Assembly (NCBI GenBank): GCA_963727915.1 | Contig: CAVSID010000004.1 | Location: forward strand, 434,001 to 498,000 | Direction of reading: 5' to 3' | Length of the DNA: 64,000 nt | Source of the DNA: CAWAND01 sp963727915 | Lineage (GTDB): Bacteria > Chloroflexota > Anaerolineae > Anaerolineales > E44-bin32 | Part shown: piece after piece, positions 16,707 to 25,016 of the stretch | How the letters are laid out: every line of letters begins with the position of its first letter | Position numbering within the stretch: position 1 is the first letter of the stretch | Position numbers and translations under genes: made by a program | The notes under the pieces: generated by a model | What the model was told of the DNA's origin: nothing | What the model saw: the letters and a program-made list of their open reading frames with translations, nothing else | Databases searched by the model: none

Positions 16707-17234
16707 TCAACAGCTGAAGACGGACCAAAGCTTCTCGTTGCGCTGTTCCTGGTCAGAGATGACAAGTTCGCGGATTGAATCTGGAAGCTGCTCACGTTGC
16801 CATTCGCACTCACGTTCGCCGGCAAGTTGGGGATCCGTGTCTTTCAATTCCAGCCGAATTGCCCGAATCGCGTAGGCAGCGGCCCCGAGCTCATGGTCTG
16901 CCATGTGGGCGGTAGCGACAGCATGGCCGGCCGCTCTCGCAACCTCGCGTGCCACTGGATCAGACAATTCTCGCGCTGCGGCGTGAGCTGCATATGCAGC
17001 CTCGCGGGCTTCCCCCACTGTGGCCTCACCGCGTGCCCACGCTCGAGCTGTTTCAATGGCGTGCTTGGGTCGGTCGTCTTCCGGATACCGGGACAAGAAC
17101 AAGGAAAGGACGTGCTCCGCACAATCTGCAGCCCAGGCTGCCAAGAGCCTGTGTTGCCCAGGTTCCAGCAATCCGCCCTGGTGAATCGCGACAAATCTAG
17201 GGTCCCTACTTCCCTCGTACGCGACTTCTTTCAT
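16707..17234 (-). CDS. Imm5-like immunity protein
   Basis: A 175-residue Ala-rich helical protein: DPRFVAIHQGGLL, RLLAAWAADCAEHVLSLFL, DRPKHAIETARAWARGE, REAAYAAHAAAREL and GHAVATAHMADHELGAAAYAI. This is the pattern of the Imm5 family (putative immunity proteins of polymorphic toxin systems). No toxin gene is adjacent, so it would be an orphan immunity gene. Relatives occur in cassettes 26 and 73. Confidence 0.8.
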   Translation of the reverse strand: MKEVAYEGSRDPRFVAIHQGGLLEPGQHRLLAAWAADCAEHVLSLFLSRYPEDDRPKHAIETARAWARGEATVGEAREAAYAAHAAARELSDPVAREVARAAGHAVATAHMADHELGAAAYAIRAIRLELKDTDPQLAGERECEWQREQLPDSIRELVISDQEQRNEKLWSVFSC

Positions 17235-17252
17235 CTTGTCATCGTGAGCTCT

Positions 17253-17376
17253 GCCTAACGCCTCCGGGCTGATGGGCCGGGGCCTGTCTCGGTCCCGCCC
17301 CCAATCTGTCCCGAGCATACAACAATCTCGCCAAAATCGCCCCGCATCCCCGGTCCCATCCAGCGAGATGTTAGGG
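17253..17376 (-). repeat. attC 21
   Basis: Boxes GCCTAAC/GTTAGGG, 124 bp; GGG/CCC covariant stem. Confidence 0.93.
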
Positions 17377-17428
17377 GGAAATCGTCATGCCATCCCGGTC
17401 GGTGGGAAACAGTGGGAAAGTGACCTGA

Positions 17429-18020
17429 TCACGGATCATTCAATCCCTTTCCATTGAGAATTCTCTGCGTGCATTTATCAACCCTTGCTTCTCGAGTTTT
17501 CGATTGCTTCGCTTCAGAGAAGTAGTAAAGGTATGCCCTTTGGCGTCCCGGCGTCAATGATTCAAATGCAGACTTCAAGGCATGGTCTTCATCCAGCTTG
17601 GCTTGAAACTCTCCAGGAACTTTGAATTCTGATGTCTCTTTCAGCTTCACTTTCAAACCAGCTTCTTCCACTTCAATGGCCTCATTGACATAGGCCTTCA
17701 GGATGGCTTCCATCTCAAGTATTTCTCGAACCTTGGTGAACCGAATCTCGTCTCCCCGCCTGTGTATTCGTCCCAGGTACGACCAAGATGCCACTCGTGT
17801 CCTTCAACAAAGCGCCTTTGAAGAACATGACGGCACAATAATCTTTGAATCCCTGAATTATGACCACATTGCTCTTATGAACGGTGTAGCAAGGCTGACG
17901 CCACTTCAATTCTTCGATCAGCTGGCAATCAAGAATGATCCTTCTCAGCTCCCGAAATTCATCCTGCCACTGTTGGGTCTTGCTGAAATATGCGTCAACC
18001 TTAGGATTGGTCTTAATCAT
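17429..18020 (-). pseudogene. DUF1801-YdeI/OmdA protein, frameshifted
   Basis: The N-terminal frame (18020-17750) reads NPKVDAYFSKTQQWQDEFRELRRI, ELKWRQPCYT, FKDYCAVMFFKGALLKD. The C-terminal frame continues IRFTKVREILEMEAILKAYV, ALKSAFESLTPGRQRAYLYYF and SEAKQSKTREARV. Together they form a full-length YdeI protein of about 196 residues with an indel near 17750. The start ATG 18020 has a strong CGGAGG ribosome site. YdeI is linked to protection against peptides in some bacteria. Confidence 0.85.
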
Positions 18021-18152
18021 TGAGCCTCCGACACAGACCTAGATTAGATCTGCTTCCAGTCTTCCTACCCGACTTGGTTCTTAGGACGCCGTGAGGCACA
18101 GGCGCGCTGGTCGATTCTCTTCAAACAGCCCCCGTGTTTTTGCATTATTTCC

Positions 18153-18306
18153 CCCTAACGCCCTCGAGCTTCGCGAAGCACCCTGAGCGCAGCCGAAGGG
18201 GATCGGCCGGGGCCATTCACTGCCCTGCCTACGGCCCGTCCTGAGCATACAACAATCACGCCAAACTCGCCCAGCATCCCCGGTCCGATCCAGCGAGATG
18301 TTAGAC
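18153..18306 (-). repeat. attC 22
   Basis: Boxes CCCTAAC/GTTAGAC, 154 bp, REP-like arm insertion. Confidence 0.92.
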
Positions 18307-18317
18307 GGCACCTGATC

Positions 18318-18710
18318 TCATGCAAGACCGGGCCAGGCTAGCACGATCAGCGCCACTCGGGCCACTGCGGCAACAGGCGGATAGGGAAGATCGAAACCCC
18401 ACCAATACACTGCACCGGGTATGAGAAGAACGAGGGAAGCGATTGCACCCAGCTTGTATCCACGCCAGAGAAGCCCGCCCGCACCAGCTTCAAGAATAGC
18501 AACAAGCAGGAAGCCCACAAGTAGCGGGATGGTAGTTTCGAGACCGCGGCGTTCGAAAGCGCCTCCACCGTACGCTGGAAAGCCGAAAACAAGAGGGACA
18601 CCAAGGCCGGCACGTAGATTGCGAATTGCCATCACGCATGGAATGCCCAATCCAAAGGCCGATATCCACACAATGATAGTAGCTGCTTGATAAAACAGTT
18701 GAGTCTTCAT
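18318..18710 (-). CDS. Four-helix membrane protein, unknown family
   Basis: A 130-residue protein from ATG 18710 with helices at TIIVWISAFGLGIPCVMAI, TIPLLVGFLLVAILEAG, LGAIASLVLLIPGAVYWWG and AAVARVALIVLAWPG. A loop RNLRAGLGVPLVFGFPAYGGG separates the first two. The upstream frame to 18863 is attC 23. Function unknown. Confidence 0.68.
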   Translation of the reverse strand: MKTQLFYQAATIIVWISAFGLGIPCVMAIRNLRAGLGVPLVFGFPAYGGGAFERRGLETTIPLLVGFLLVAILEAGAGGLLWRGYKLGAIASLVLLIPGAVYWWGFDLPYPPVAAVARVALIVLAWPGLA

Positions 18711-18773
18711 CTCTGGACCCTGGCGAACGATAGTCGGGTGATTGTAGATCAGATCCCCCGTTGATGATATGCC

Positions 18774-18921
18774 GCCTAGCACCCTCGAGCTGCGGGGTCC
18801 CACGTCCTTTGTGGGGATCGGCCGGGGCCACGCACCGCCCTGCCCCCGAGCCATCCTGAGCATACAACAATCACGCCAAACTCGCCCAGCATCCCCGGTC
18901 CGATCCAGCGAGATGTTATGC
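18774..18921 (-). repeat. attC 23
   Basis: Left box degenerate GCCTAGC, right box GTTATGC, 148 bp, CCCAC...GTGGG hairpin insertion. Confidence 0.88.
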
Positions 18922-18965
18922 TGGGCCTCGCATTGGATAGCTTTTACGGCGGTACAGGCAACCCT

Positions 18966-19379
18966 TCAGTATTTCCATCTCGCATCATCTTCCAGCACTT
19001 GTTTTGCGCGGTAGGTGGCTATCTTTCTTACGAGCGATATAGGCAAAGGCTTGTCATAGGGGAACTGGATTGAATCTTACCGAGCTTAAATCCCGTAAGT
19101 ATCTTCTCTAAACGGCTCCAATGCTGGACCTGTTGGTACGAAATTGAGATGATTATTATGGGCACTGTAGGCAAACAGGATTCGACCATCTTCAAACACA
19201 GGTGACCCCCACTTCAATCCCTCTGTCGCATTCGGAGCTATCTTCTGGAGTAATGCCCGCAACTCGCGAAGCATCGGTTGCGCCTGTTCGGGTGCAACTT
19301 CAATGTATTCGTCAACGGTTTGTACCTTGGGTTTAGGGAAGGGGAAACCTCCGGTAACCGATTTGTAATGACATTGCAT
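18966..19379 (-). pseudogene. DUF1801 protein, two frameshifts
   Basis: The main frame (ATG 19379) reads VQTVDEYIEVAPEQAQPMLRELR, GLKWGSPVF and GRILFAYSAHNNHLNFVPTG, a DUF1801/YdhG-type domain, and stops at 19086. Continuing in other frames gives LTGFKLGK then DSIQFPYDKPLPISLVRKIA and a final VLEDDARWKY before TGA at 18966. One base gained and one lost restore full length (about 135 residues). Both breaks lie between 19050 and 19100. Confidence 0.8.
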
Positions 19380-19401
19380 TATCAAACAAGGCCTGTGCGC
19401 C

Positions 19402-19526
19402 GCCTAACGCCTTCGAGCTGATGGGCCGGGGTTGATCAACGCTGCTTCTCCAGACCCACCCCGATCATACAACGCCTGCTCCAGAATCGCCTCGCATCCC
19501 CGGTCCCCTCGAGCGAGATGTTAGCG
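19402..19526 (-). repeat. attC 24
   Basis: Boxes GCCTAAC/GTTAGCG, 125 bp; TTGATCAACG-type centre, GGG arm facing CCCC. Right box matches attC 25 left box. Confidence 0.92.
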
Positions 19527-19564
19527 CTCGTGGCGGCCCAAATCGAACCACTAGTTGAGAATAC

Positions 19565-19915
19565 TCATTGACGCAGAATCTTCTCCATCGCCTTCCCTCG
19601 CGCGAGCTCATCAACCAGCTTGTCCAGATAGCGAATTCTTCTGCATCAAGGGATCTTGGATTTCTTCAACTCGAACTCCGCATACTACCCCTTTGATAAG
19701 AGAACTATTGGGATGGATGGCAGGGGCTTCGGCAAAGAATGTCTCGAAATCATTCTTCTCTTCGATCTGCTGCTGCAAGCCACTCTCGTCATAGCCGGTC
19801 AGCCAGCAGATGACTTGATCTACTTCTCCTTTCGTTCGATCCTTGCGTTCAGCCTTTTGGACGTACAGGGATACACGCTCGCGAACGTCATCGCGAATAT
19901 GCGGTGACGGGGCAT
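19565..19915 (-). pseudogene. DUF2200 protein, two frameshifts
   Basis: Three frames assemble the full DUF2200 pattern: MPRHRIFAMTFASVYP from ATG 19915, then VQKAERKDRTKGEVDQVICW and DFETFFAEAPAIHPN, VEEIQDPLMQK, then IRYLDKLVDELARGKAMEKI ending at TGA 19565. Breaks lie near 19870 and 19640. The intact family is about 116 residues and of unknown function. Confidence 0.85.
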
Positions 19916-19963
19916 CGAAATTCCTCCAGTATCTTGTGGCCAGGCCATATGGTACCAGCAGAG

Positions 19964-20117
19964 CGCTAACGCCATCGAGCTTCGCGAAGCACCTGAGCGC
20001 AGCCGAAGGGGATCGGCCGGGGCCACGTACCTGCTCGCCCCCCGAACCACCCTGAGCATACAACAATCTCGCCAAACTCGCACAGCATCCCCGGTCTGAT
20101 CCAGCGAGATGTTAGCC
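19964..20117 (-). repeat. attC 25
   Basis: Boxes CGCTAAC/GTTAGCC, 154 bp, REP-like arm insertion. Right box matches attC 26 left box. Confidence 0.93.
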
Positions 20118-20670
20118 GGCAATGTTGATCGGCAGGAGGACACAAACGTGCAGCGTCTACATCAGGAGAAGCAGAAAAGCAGCTAACGCGGGCTGAGAAA
20201 ACCAGGATCACTATTGCCTGCAGATACAGCCATCTTTCTTGCTGCTGTGCTTCTGGCCCGCCGGCCAGGTATACGAATGGAGAAAGCCAGAGTAGATTTC
20301 GCCTCCGAAATGCCAGGCCCGTGGCCCCAGCGTCGAGCGCCCAGAGCCACCTGTTTGCGGCGCTGGAGAGACCAGCGACAAGCCAGCCGACAACAGTCAT
20401 GAATATGTCTCCGAACGCGAGAGAAACAAACAGGATCACCATCCCAAATAGGGCCGCGAAGACAGAAATCTCCTCGTAGAAGATCAGTCGGTTGTGTGGC
20501 TCCGCCGCATCCGGCCGAGCCGAAGCAACGGCATCATCAAGCTCCTTGAAACCTCGACGGGGAGGCCTGCGCAGCGGATTGGGATTGCCTCTGACGAAGG
20601 CTTGAAAAGCAAAGTAGGGCGAGAAGACAGCCAGGCTCACTATAATGCTCACGACGATAGATTTGATCAC
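19966..20670 (-). CDS. Membrane protein; frame runs through attC 25
   Basis: From GTG 20670 the protein has a first helix (SIVVSIIVSLAVFSPYFAFQAF), a soluble loop rich in Arg/Pro, then helices at EISVFAALFGMVILFVSLAFG, IFMTVVGWLVAGLSS and LYLQAIVILVFSA. The frame has no stop before attC 25 and ends in its left box. An alternative frame after VILVFS reads QPALAAFLLLM and stops at 20157, the more natural end, so an indel near 20195 is likely. Family unknown. Confidence 0.55.
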   Translation of the reverse strand: MIKSIVVSIIVSLAVFSPYFAFQAFVRGNPNPLRRPPRRGFKELDDAVASARPDAAEPHNRLIFYEEISVFAALFGMVILFVSLAFGDIFMTVVGWLVAGLSSAANRWLWALDAGATGLAFRRRNLLWLSPFVYLAGGPEAQQQERWLYLQAIVILVFSARVSCFSASPDVDAARLCPPADQHCRLTSRWIRPGMLCEFGEIVVCSGWFGGRAGTWPRPIPFGCAQVLREARWR

Positions 20671-20690
20671 TTGTCTGGTATCCGGTAGCC

Positions 20691-20814
20691 GGCTAACGCC
20701 CTTGAGCTGATCGGCCGGGGTCACGTTCCGCCCTGCCCCCGACCCACCCTGAGCATACAACATTCACGCCAAACTCGCGCAGCATCCCCGGTCCGATCCA
20801 GCGAGATGTTAGGC
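20691..20814 (-). repeat. attC 26
   Basis: Boxes GGCTAAC/GTTAGGC, 124 bp, standard class. Confidence 0.93.
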
Positions 20815-20869
20815 AGATGTGGGTCCCCGTCATCATGGACATATCGGACAGCTGGCCCCCACCGAGTTC

Positions 20870-21386
20870 TCAACATTCGAACACCGACCAGCAAATGTCG
20901 TTCCGTAACCGCTGGTCGTCGAGTACAAGCTCACGAATCGCCTCCGGAAGCTGGTCGCGTTGCCAGCGGCACTCAAGTCGCCCTGCGCCCTCACCCTCTC
21001 CTTCCGGTGCGGCAGCACGTGCGGCCTTGATCGCATAGGCGGCCGCACCAAGCTCGTGGGCTGCGACATGGGCCACCGCTGCCGCCTGTCCAGCAGCGTA
21101 TGCCGCGTTCCGAGCGGCTCCATTCAGCTTCCTAGCAGCAGCCATAGCATGGCCGCCCGCTGCACGAGTCTCCACCATCTTGGTTTCGCCGCGCTGTCCA
21201 TGCCCGAATCTGCTCGATCGCCTGACGCGGTCGTGGATCCTCAGGTTGCTCCGACTCGAAGAGGTGCAGAACGTGCTCTGCGCACGCGGCCGCCCAAATG
21301 GCCAGGAGCCGATGATCGGAGTCCGTGAGCGTCCCTCCTCGACGAATGGTAATGAAGCGGGGGTCGCGATCTTTGGGCAGGATCAT
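20870..21386 (-). pseudogene. Imm5-like immunity protein, frameshifted
   Basis: Frame one (ATG 21386) reads DPRFITIRRGGTLTDSDHRLLA, AACAEHVLHLFE and RQAIEQIRAWTA. Frame two continues HAMAAARKLNGAARNAAYAAG, HVAAHELGAAAYAIKAARAA and WQRDQLPEAIRELVLDDQRL to the stop at 20870. The break is near 21180. The 3' part is nearly identical to the partial gene at the right edge of the window (cassette 73), so the cassette exists twice. Confidence 0.82.
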
Positions 21387-21410
21387 TTTTGACCCCTTCC
21401 TGTTGCATCT

Positions 21411-21534
21411 GCCTAACGCCCTCGGGCTGATCGGCAGGGGTCACGCACCGCCCTGCCCCCGACCCGTCCTGAGCATACACCAACCAAGCCAAAATCGCCC
21501 AGCATCCCCGGTCCGATCCAGCGAGATGTTAGGC
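21411..21534 (-). repeat. attC 27
   Basis: Boxes GCCTAAC/GTTAGGC, 124 bp, standard class. Confidence 0.93.
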
Positions 21535-21665
21535 CGCAAGATCCCCAAGGAGTGCTTGGGGCATTGAGGAAATTGCCTTGGCAATGAAACGCAATCATGG
21601 ACGCCATGTAGACATGCCCGAGCCTATCCAACATTGCCCCCCGCCGCATTCGTCCACAAGGGTGA

Positions 21666-23162
21666 TCATGCCACCGGGCACGGAGGCTCTTGAACAATTG
21701 CCCTTGTGATGTGAAGAACAGGCCCTTGGAGTTCGGTTGCCAGGATACGTTGCTCACCGGGTCTTGCGTGAGAAATCTTCGGCTTGTTGGCCCTCTCGTC
21801 GAACAGCTCAATGCCGAGGTCAGCGTAGAGAACGAACCAGGCACCATCTGGGGAGGCACTCAATCGTGCAAGTGGCCAATCGCTGATCGGAACTGTCGAC
21901 CCGTCATCGGTGATAAGAAGAACTTGCTCCCCATCATGGCCGACAAATCGAGGGCTTGATTCTCCAAATGAGTCGATGACCCAGTAGATAGCATCCGAGA
22001 TCTTTCTTCGTCGGCCGTCGAATGAAATCAGGTAAAGGCCGTCACCGAGATGGGGAGACGGGTCTGCAAAATCGTAGGCAGATGGCGCCGCGCTCAATGC
22101 GATTTCTTTCCTGTTTCTGTCGATGGCGAAGGCCTCATAGACGTCGGGCCAAAGGATGGTTTTCTTCCGGGTGCGGACATTTAGGGCAAAAAGGTTGTAG
22201 TAGGGCCCGGTGTCCCCACTTCCAGTGATGAGCACCTGCTCATCGGAGATCCAGCCCAATATCGTCCACCAGTATGCCGGATAAAGAGAAGCCGGATGAG
22301 CGGGGCTGTTAGTGTCAGACCTGGAAGCAAAAAGAAACCCGTTGTAGTCATAAACCGCGTCCGGTACGAAATTGCGGTAAAGGACCCATCGGCCGTCAGG
22401 AGACCAACTGAGGTATCCGCTGTTCAGTAGGTCATCGGAGAGCCGGTTCAATAACCCAGTGTTGGCATCGAGGACGTAGACATCAGAGGATGGGCCGTGG
22501 ATCTGACCCACGAAGGCTAGTTTGTCGCCTGTAGGAGACCATGCGAGGGACATGATGCCCGTGCGAAACGTGGAGTCTATTGGGCCCCGCCAATCAGGCA
22601 CATCCGGGTTATCGCTTTGAAAACCGGGGATTTCTGTGGGAAGTGCTGTGGCAATGGCCGAAAGCTGTTGCTCGTGGGAGGCGGAGATGAGCGGAATCGG
22701 GCGGAGTTCGTTTCCGTCTGGCAAGCTCATGACGTGCAAAGCCAGGTCGTATGGCTCATCATAGGAACCAGTGAAGTATGCAAGCCACACGCCGTCGGGT
22801 GAGAGACTGTCTTGGATGTCCCGGACGTAGGCGTCTTCAGGGAGATTGATGATTGCGTGGCCCTTCCCCTCGACACCGGTCTCTACAATTTGGACCGCGG
22901 ACCCGGCGACGCTGTAGGTGTAGATCAGGTAAGGTCCATGCGATGGCAACTCAGGGGTTGCTGACGACGTCGCAGTCGGAGAGCTTGTTGTAGTGGAGGT
23001 GGGCGCCCGTGATGGAGACGGGGTGGGAGGTGCAGTGTTTGCCGCCCCGCTCCCTGCGAGGGTGCCGGGGTTCTGAGCTGTGGCGCAAGCGGTGACAACT
23101 GAAATCATGGCAAAGGCGAGCGGAACTGCCAGCCATTTCTGTGTCGACTGACATTTGATCAT
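21666..23162 (-). CDS. Lipoprotein with WD40/TolB-like beta-propeller
   Basis: A 498-residue secreted lipoprotein: signal peptide WLAVPLAFAMISVVTAC with lipobox V-T-A-C, a Pro/Ser/Thr-rich linker of about 60 residues, then propeller blades marked by LSPDGVWLAYFTG, AWSPTGDKLAFVG, SWSPDGRWVLYRN, ISDEQVLITGSG and ASPDGAWFVLYADL. It probably displays a beta-propeller outside the cell for binding, partner unknown. It is intact, unlike several relatives (cassettes 53, 59, 63, 72). The frame upstream of 23162 belongs to attC 28. Confidence 0.85.
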   Translation of the reverse strand: MIKCQSTQKWLAVPLAFAMISVVTACATAQNPGTLAGSGAANTAPPTPSPSRAPTSTTTSSPTATSSATPELPSHGPYLIYTYSVAGSAVQIVETGVEGKGHAIINLPEDAYVRDIQDSLSPDGVWLAYFTGSYDEPYDLALHVMSLPDGNELRPIPLISASHEQQLSAIATALPTEIPGFQSDNPDVPDWRGPIDSTFRTGIMSLAWSPTGDKLAFVGQIHGPSSDVYVLDANTGLLNRLSDDLLNSGYLSWSPDGRWVLYRNFVPDAVYDYNGFLFASRSDTNSPAHPASLYPAYWWTILGWISDEQVLITGSGDTGPYYNLFALNVRTRKKTILWPDVYEAFAIDRNRKEIALSAAPSAYDFADPSPHLGDGLYLISFDGRRRKISDAIYWVIDSFGESSPRFVGHDGEQVLLITDDGSTVPISDWPLARLSASPDGAWFVLYADLGIELFDERANKPKISHARPGEQRILATELQGPVLHITRAIVQEPPCPVA

Positions 23163-23229
23163 TCGCGCTGCACTAGGGCGGGGAGACGTGGTCCCTTTGA
23201 TTCGTGACACATGACGCGTCTTTCTTGCG

Positions 23230-23354
23230 GCCTGACGCCTCCGAGCTGATGGGCCGGGGTTACTCAACGCTGCTTCCCCTGACCCAACCCGATCATACAA
23301 CGCCTGCTCCAAAATCGCCCCGCATCCCCGGTCCCATCGAGCGAGATGTTAGGC
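23230..23354 (-). repeat. attC 28
   Basis: Left box GCCTGAC (A to G), right box GTTAGGC, 125 bp; GGG/CCC covariant stem. Confidence 0.9.
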
Positions 23355-23419
23355 CGACAACTCTCCACAGGCCCCGACTGAGACGCGTGCAGATTGTGGA
23401 TGATAGGATCACCGTCACC

Positions 23420-23464
23420 TTTTGGCGCTTCCCTAGAATTGTACAATCAACAGAAGGTAGGAGG
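23420..23464 (+). promoter_or_regulatory. Probable promoter and ribosome site of the plus-strand gene
   Basis: TTTTGG (23420-23425), 16 bases, then TACAAT (23442-23447) inside the palindrome ATTGTACAAT (23438-23447), then AGGAGG (23459-23464) ten bases before ATG 23475. It would let the gene be expressed against the array direction. Confidence 0.45.
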
Positions 23465-23474
23465 TGGGAGCGCG

Positions 23475-24004
23475 ATGGGGGTCGAGCAACCTCCCCGGCA
23501 CGAACGAGTTGGCCGAACGCTCAATGAGGGCGGTTCGGCTTCGCGACCGCCTAGTGGAGCAATCTCCGGGCTTGTGCGCCTTGGGGCGATCGCACTTGTT
23601 CTTTTCGTTGTCCTCGCGCGTTTGTGTCGCCTGCAATCTAAGCAACTTCCTGGGAGATGATTTCTCAGGTGCTAATGAACGCTATCGCCGAGAGGTTGAG
23701 AGTGTCCTTTCAGTGGATTCAAATGGTCGTGTGCTCGCCGAGGGGGACGTCAGCATGTTGGGGCAATCTTGCGACATCAGTGAAGCAAGTTGCCGCGTGA
23801 TTCTGGTCGTAGGGGGTGTCGTTGTGAGTGTGTACTATCGAGCCAATTCGGACGGGGGAGCGTGCCGCAACTCCAATGCCGACGCACTAGTGGAGAAGCT
23901 TGGGATCGGGGATCGCGTGCGCGTCTGACGGTCAATACTATCAGATAGGCAACATTTCGATTTGCGACGACCAGGATTACTACATTGAAGCCATTGGCGA
24001 GTGA
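23475..24004 (+). pseudogene. Plus-strand lipoprotein-like gene, two frameshifts
   Basis: From ATG 23475 the first frame gives a charged N-terminus and the helix LVRLGAIALVLFVVLAR. The next frame continues VCVACNLSNFLGDDFSG (possible lipobox Cys), NERYRREVESVLSVDSNGR, VILVVGGVVVSVYYRA and LGIGDRVRV. A third frame adds GQYYQIGNISICDDQDYYI and stops at 24004. The strand pattern resembles an OB-fold. Breaks lie near 23625 and 23925. It is one of only two genes opposite to the array. Confidence 0.55.
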
Positions 24005-24032
24005 GAAGGATCTTTCACTTCAAGGGTTGGCG

Positions 24033-24156
24033 GCCTAACGCCTCCGAGCTGATCGGCCGGGGCCAAACACCGCCCTGCCCCCGGCCCACCTTGAGCATAC
24101 AATATTCACGCCAACCTCGCCCCGCACCCCCGGTCCGATCCAGCGAGATGTTAGAG
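24033..24156 (-). repeat. attC 29
   Basis: Boxes GCCTAAC/GTTAGAG, 124 bp. Right box matches attC 30 left box (CTCTAAC). Confidence 0.93.
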
Positions 24157-24163
24157 CGCTGAC

Positions 24164-24550
24164 TTAGCCCCGGTCGTAAGGAACCCGAAGCTTCACGTCC
24201 ATCGGATAGTGCTTCGTGTTGAAGGTGACTAGAGTTGCCCTTTCCCTCATGGCACATGCAGCAACCAGAGCATCGGCCAAACCGGTACCGTGGCTCGGGC
24301 CAAATTGCTGGCGCAGCAGACCGCCCTGTTTGCCCACTTCGTCATCGACCACCACTACACGGAACGCCAGCAGGAACCGATCAAGGGCTTGCTCCTCCTC
24401 CTTGCCCTTGACCCCTGCCCACAACTCGGCAACGGTGATGGCAGAGACGAGGAGATCTCCTTTCAGGCTCTCAACAAAGTGCGCTGCCTCGTCAGACCCT
24501 CGCAGATACTCGACAATGACGTCGGTATCCAGGAGAGCTGGCTCAGGCAC
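24164..24550 (-). CDS. vapC: VapC-type PIN-domain toxin
   Basis: A 128-residue PIN ribonuclease: acidic residues D8 (LLDTDVIVEYL), E42 (TVAELWAG) and D93 (GLADALVAACA) with N111 (TFNTKHYP) form the usual metal site. PIN toxins cut tRNA or rRNA until blocked by the antitoxin. It overlaps the antitoxin gene by eight bases and its stop is eight bases from attC 29, a compact cassette. Confidence 0.92.
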   Translation of the reverse strand: MPEPALLDTDVIVEYLRGSDEAAHFVESLKGDLLVSAITVAELWAGVKGKEEEQALDRFLLAFRVVVVDDEVGKQGGLLRQQFGPSHGTGLADALVAACAMRERATLVTFNTKHYPMDVKLRVPYDRG

Positions 24551-24776
24551 GATCGAGTTCCCTGCGCAGGCGTCCGAAATCGGGCAGGTCCTTTCGCTCC
24601 GCCCACATGCCTCGTGCCTGGCTCAGCAGACCGCGCCGGCTGCCGCCCCTGTGCTGCTCCACATATTGATCTACGGCGGTGCGAATGACTTCGCTCTGTG
24701 TTCGGCCGCGACGCTTGGCAATGGCCTTAATCGCCTTGTGCTCTTCTTCTGTCAGATAGATCTGCGTCCGCTTCAT
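24543..24776 (-). CDS. vapB: Ribbon-helix-helix antitoxin of the VapBC pair
   Basis: A 77-residue protein: MKRTQIYLTEEEHKAIKAIA is the ribbon and first helix, RGRTQSEVIRTAVDQYV the second helix, and the tail LLSQARGMWAERKDLPDFG is the toxin-binding region. ATG 24776 is chosen at the start of the RHH motif; a GTG/ATG further up would add seven residues without homology. It is transcribed first, from its own near-consensus promoter. Confidence 0.92.
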   Translation of the reverse strand: MKRTQIYLTEEEHKAIKAIAKRRGRTQSEVIRTAVDQYVEQHRGGSRRGLLSQARGMWAERKDLPDFGRLRRELDRA

Positions 24777-24799
24777 CCTCAACCTCGCTATCGCCATCG

Positions 24800-24812
24800 A
24801 TACATGATGTAT
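24800..24812 (-). promoter_or_regulatory. Operator palindrome of VapBC
   Basis: ATACAT-G-ATGTAT is a perfect 6+6 inverted repeat between the -10 box and the vapB start, the expected place for binding by the RHH antitoxin. Confidence 0.7.
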
Positions 24813-24818
24813 GTTGGT

Positions 24819-24847
24819 AATGTATACGACATCGGGAAAGCTGTCAA
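24819..24847 (-). promoter_or_regulatory. VapBC promoter
   Basis: On the minus strand TTGACA (24847-24842), 17 bases, TACATT (24824-24819). Perfect -35 and spacing; leader about 35 bases to ATG 24776. Confidence 0.75.
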
Positions 24848-24873
24848 GGCCAGGGACGTGGAAACTAGAGGCG

Positions 24874-24997
24874 CTCTAACGCCTCCGAGCTGATGGGCCG
24901 GGGCTATGCTCGCCTCTTCCCCAAGCCCAGCCCGATGATACAACGCCAACTCCAAAATCGCCCCGCATCCCCGGTCCCATCGAGCGAGATGTTAGAT
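24874..24997 (-). repeat. attC 30
   Basis: Boxes CTCTAAC/GTTAGAT, 124 bp; GGG/CCC covariant stem. Right box matches attC 31 left box. Confidence 0.93.
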
Positions 24998-25016
24998 GGC
25001 TTGACCCCCCTCAATT

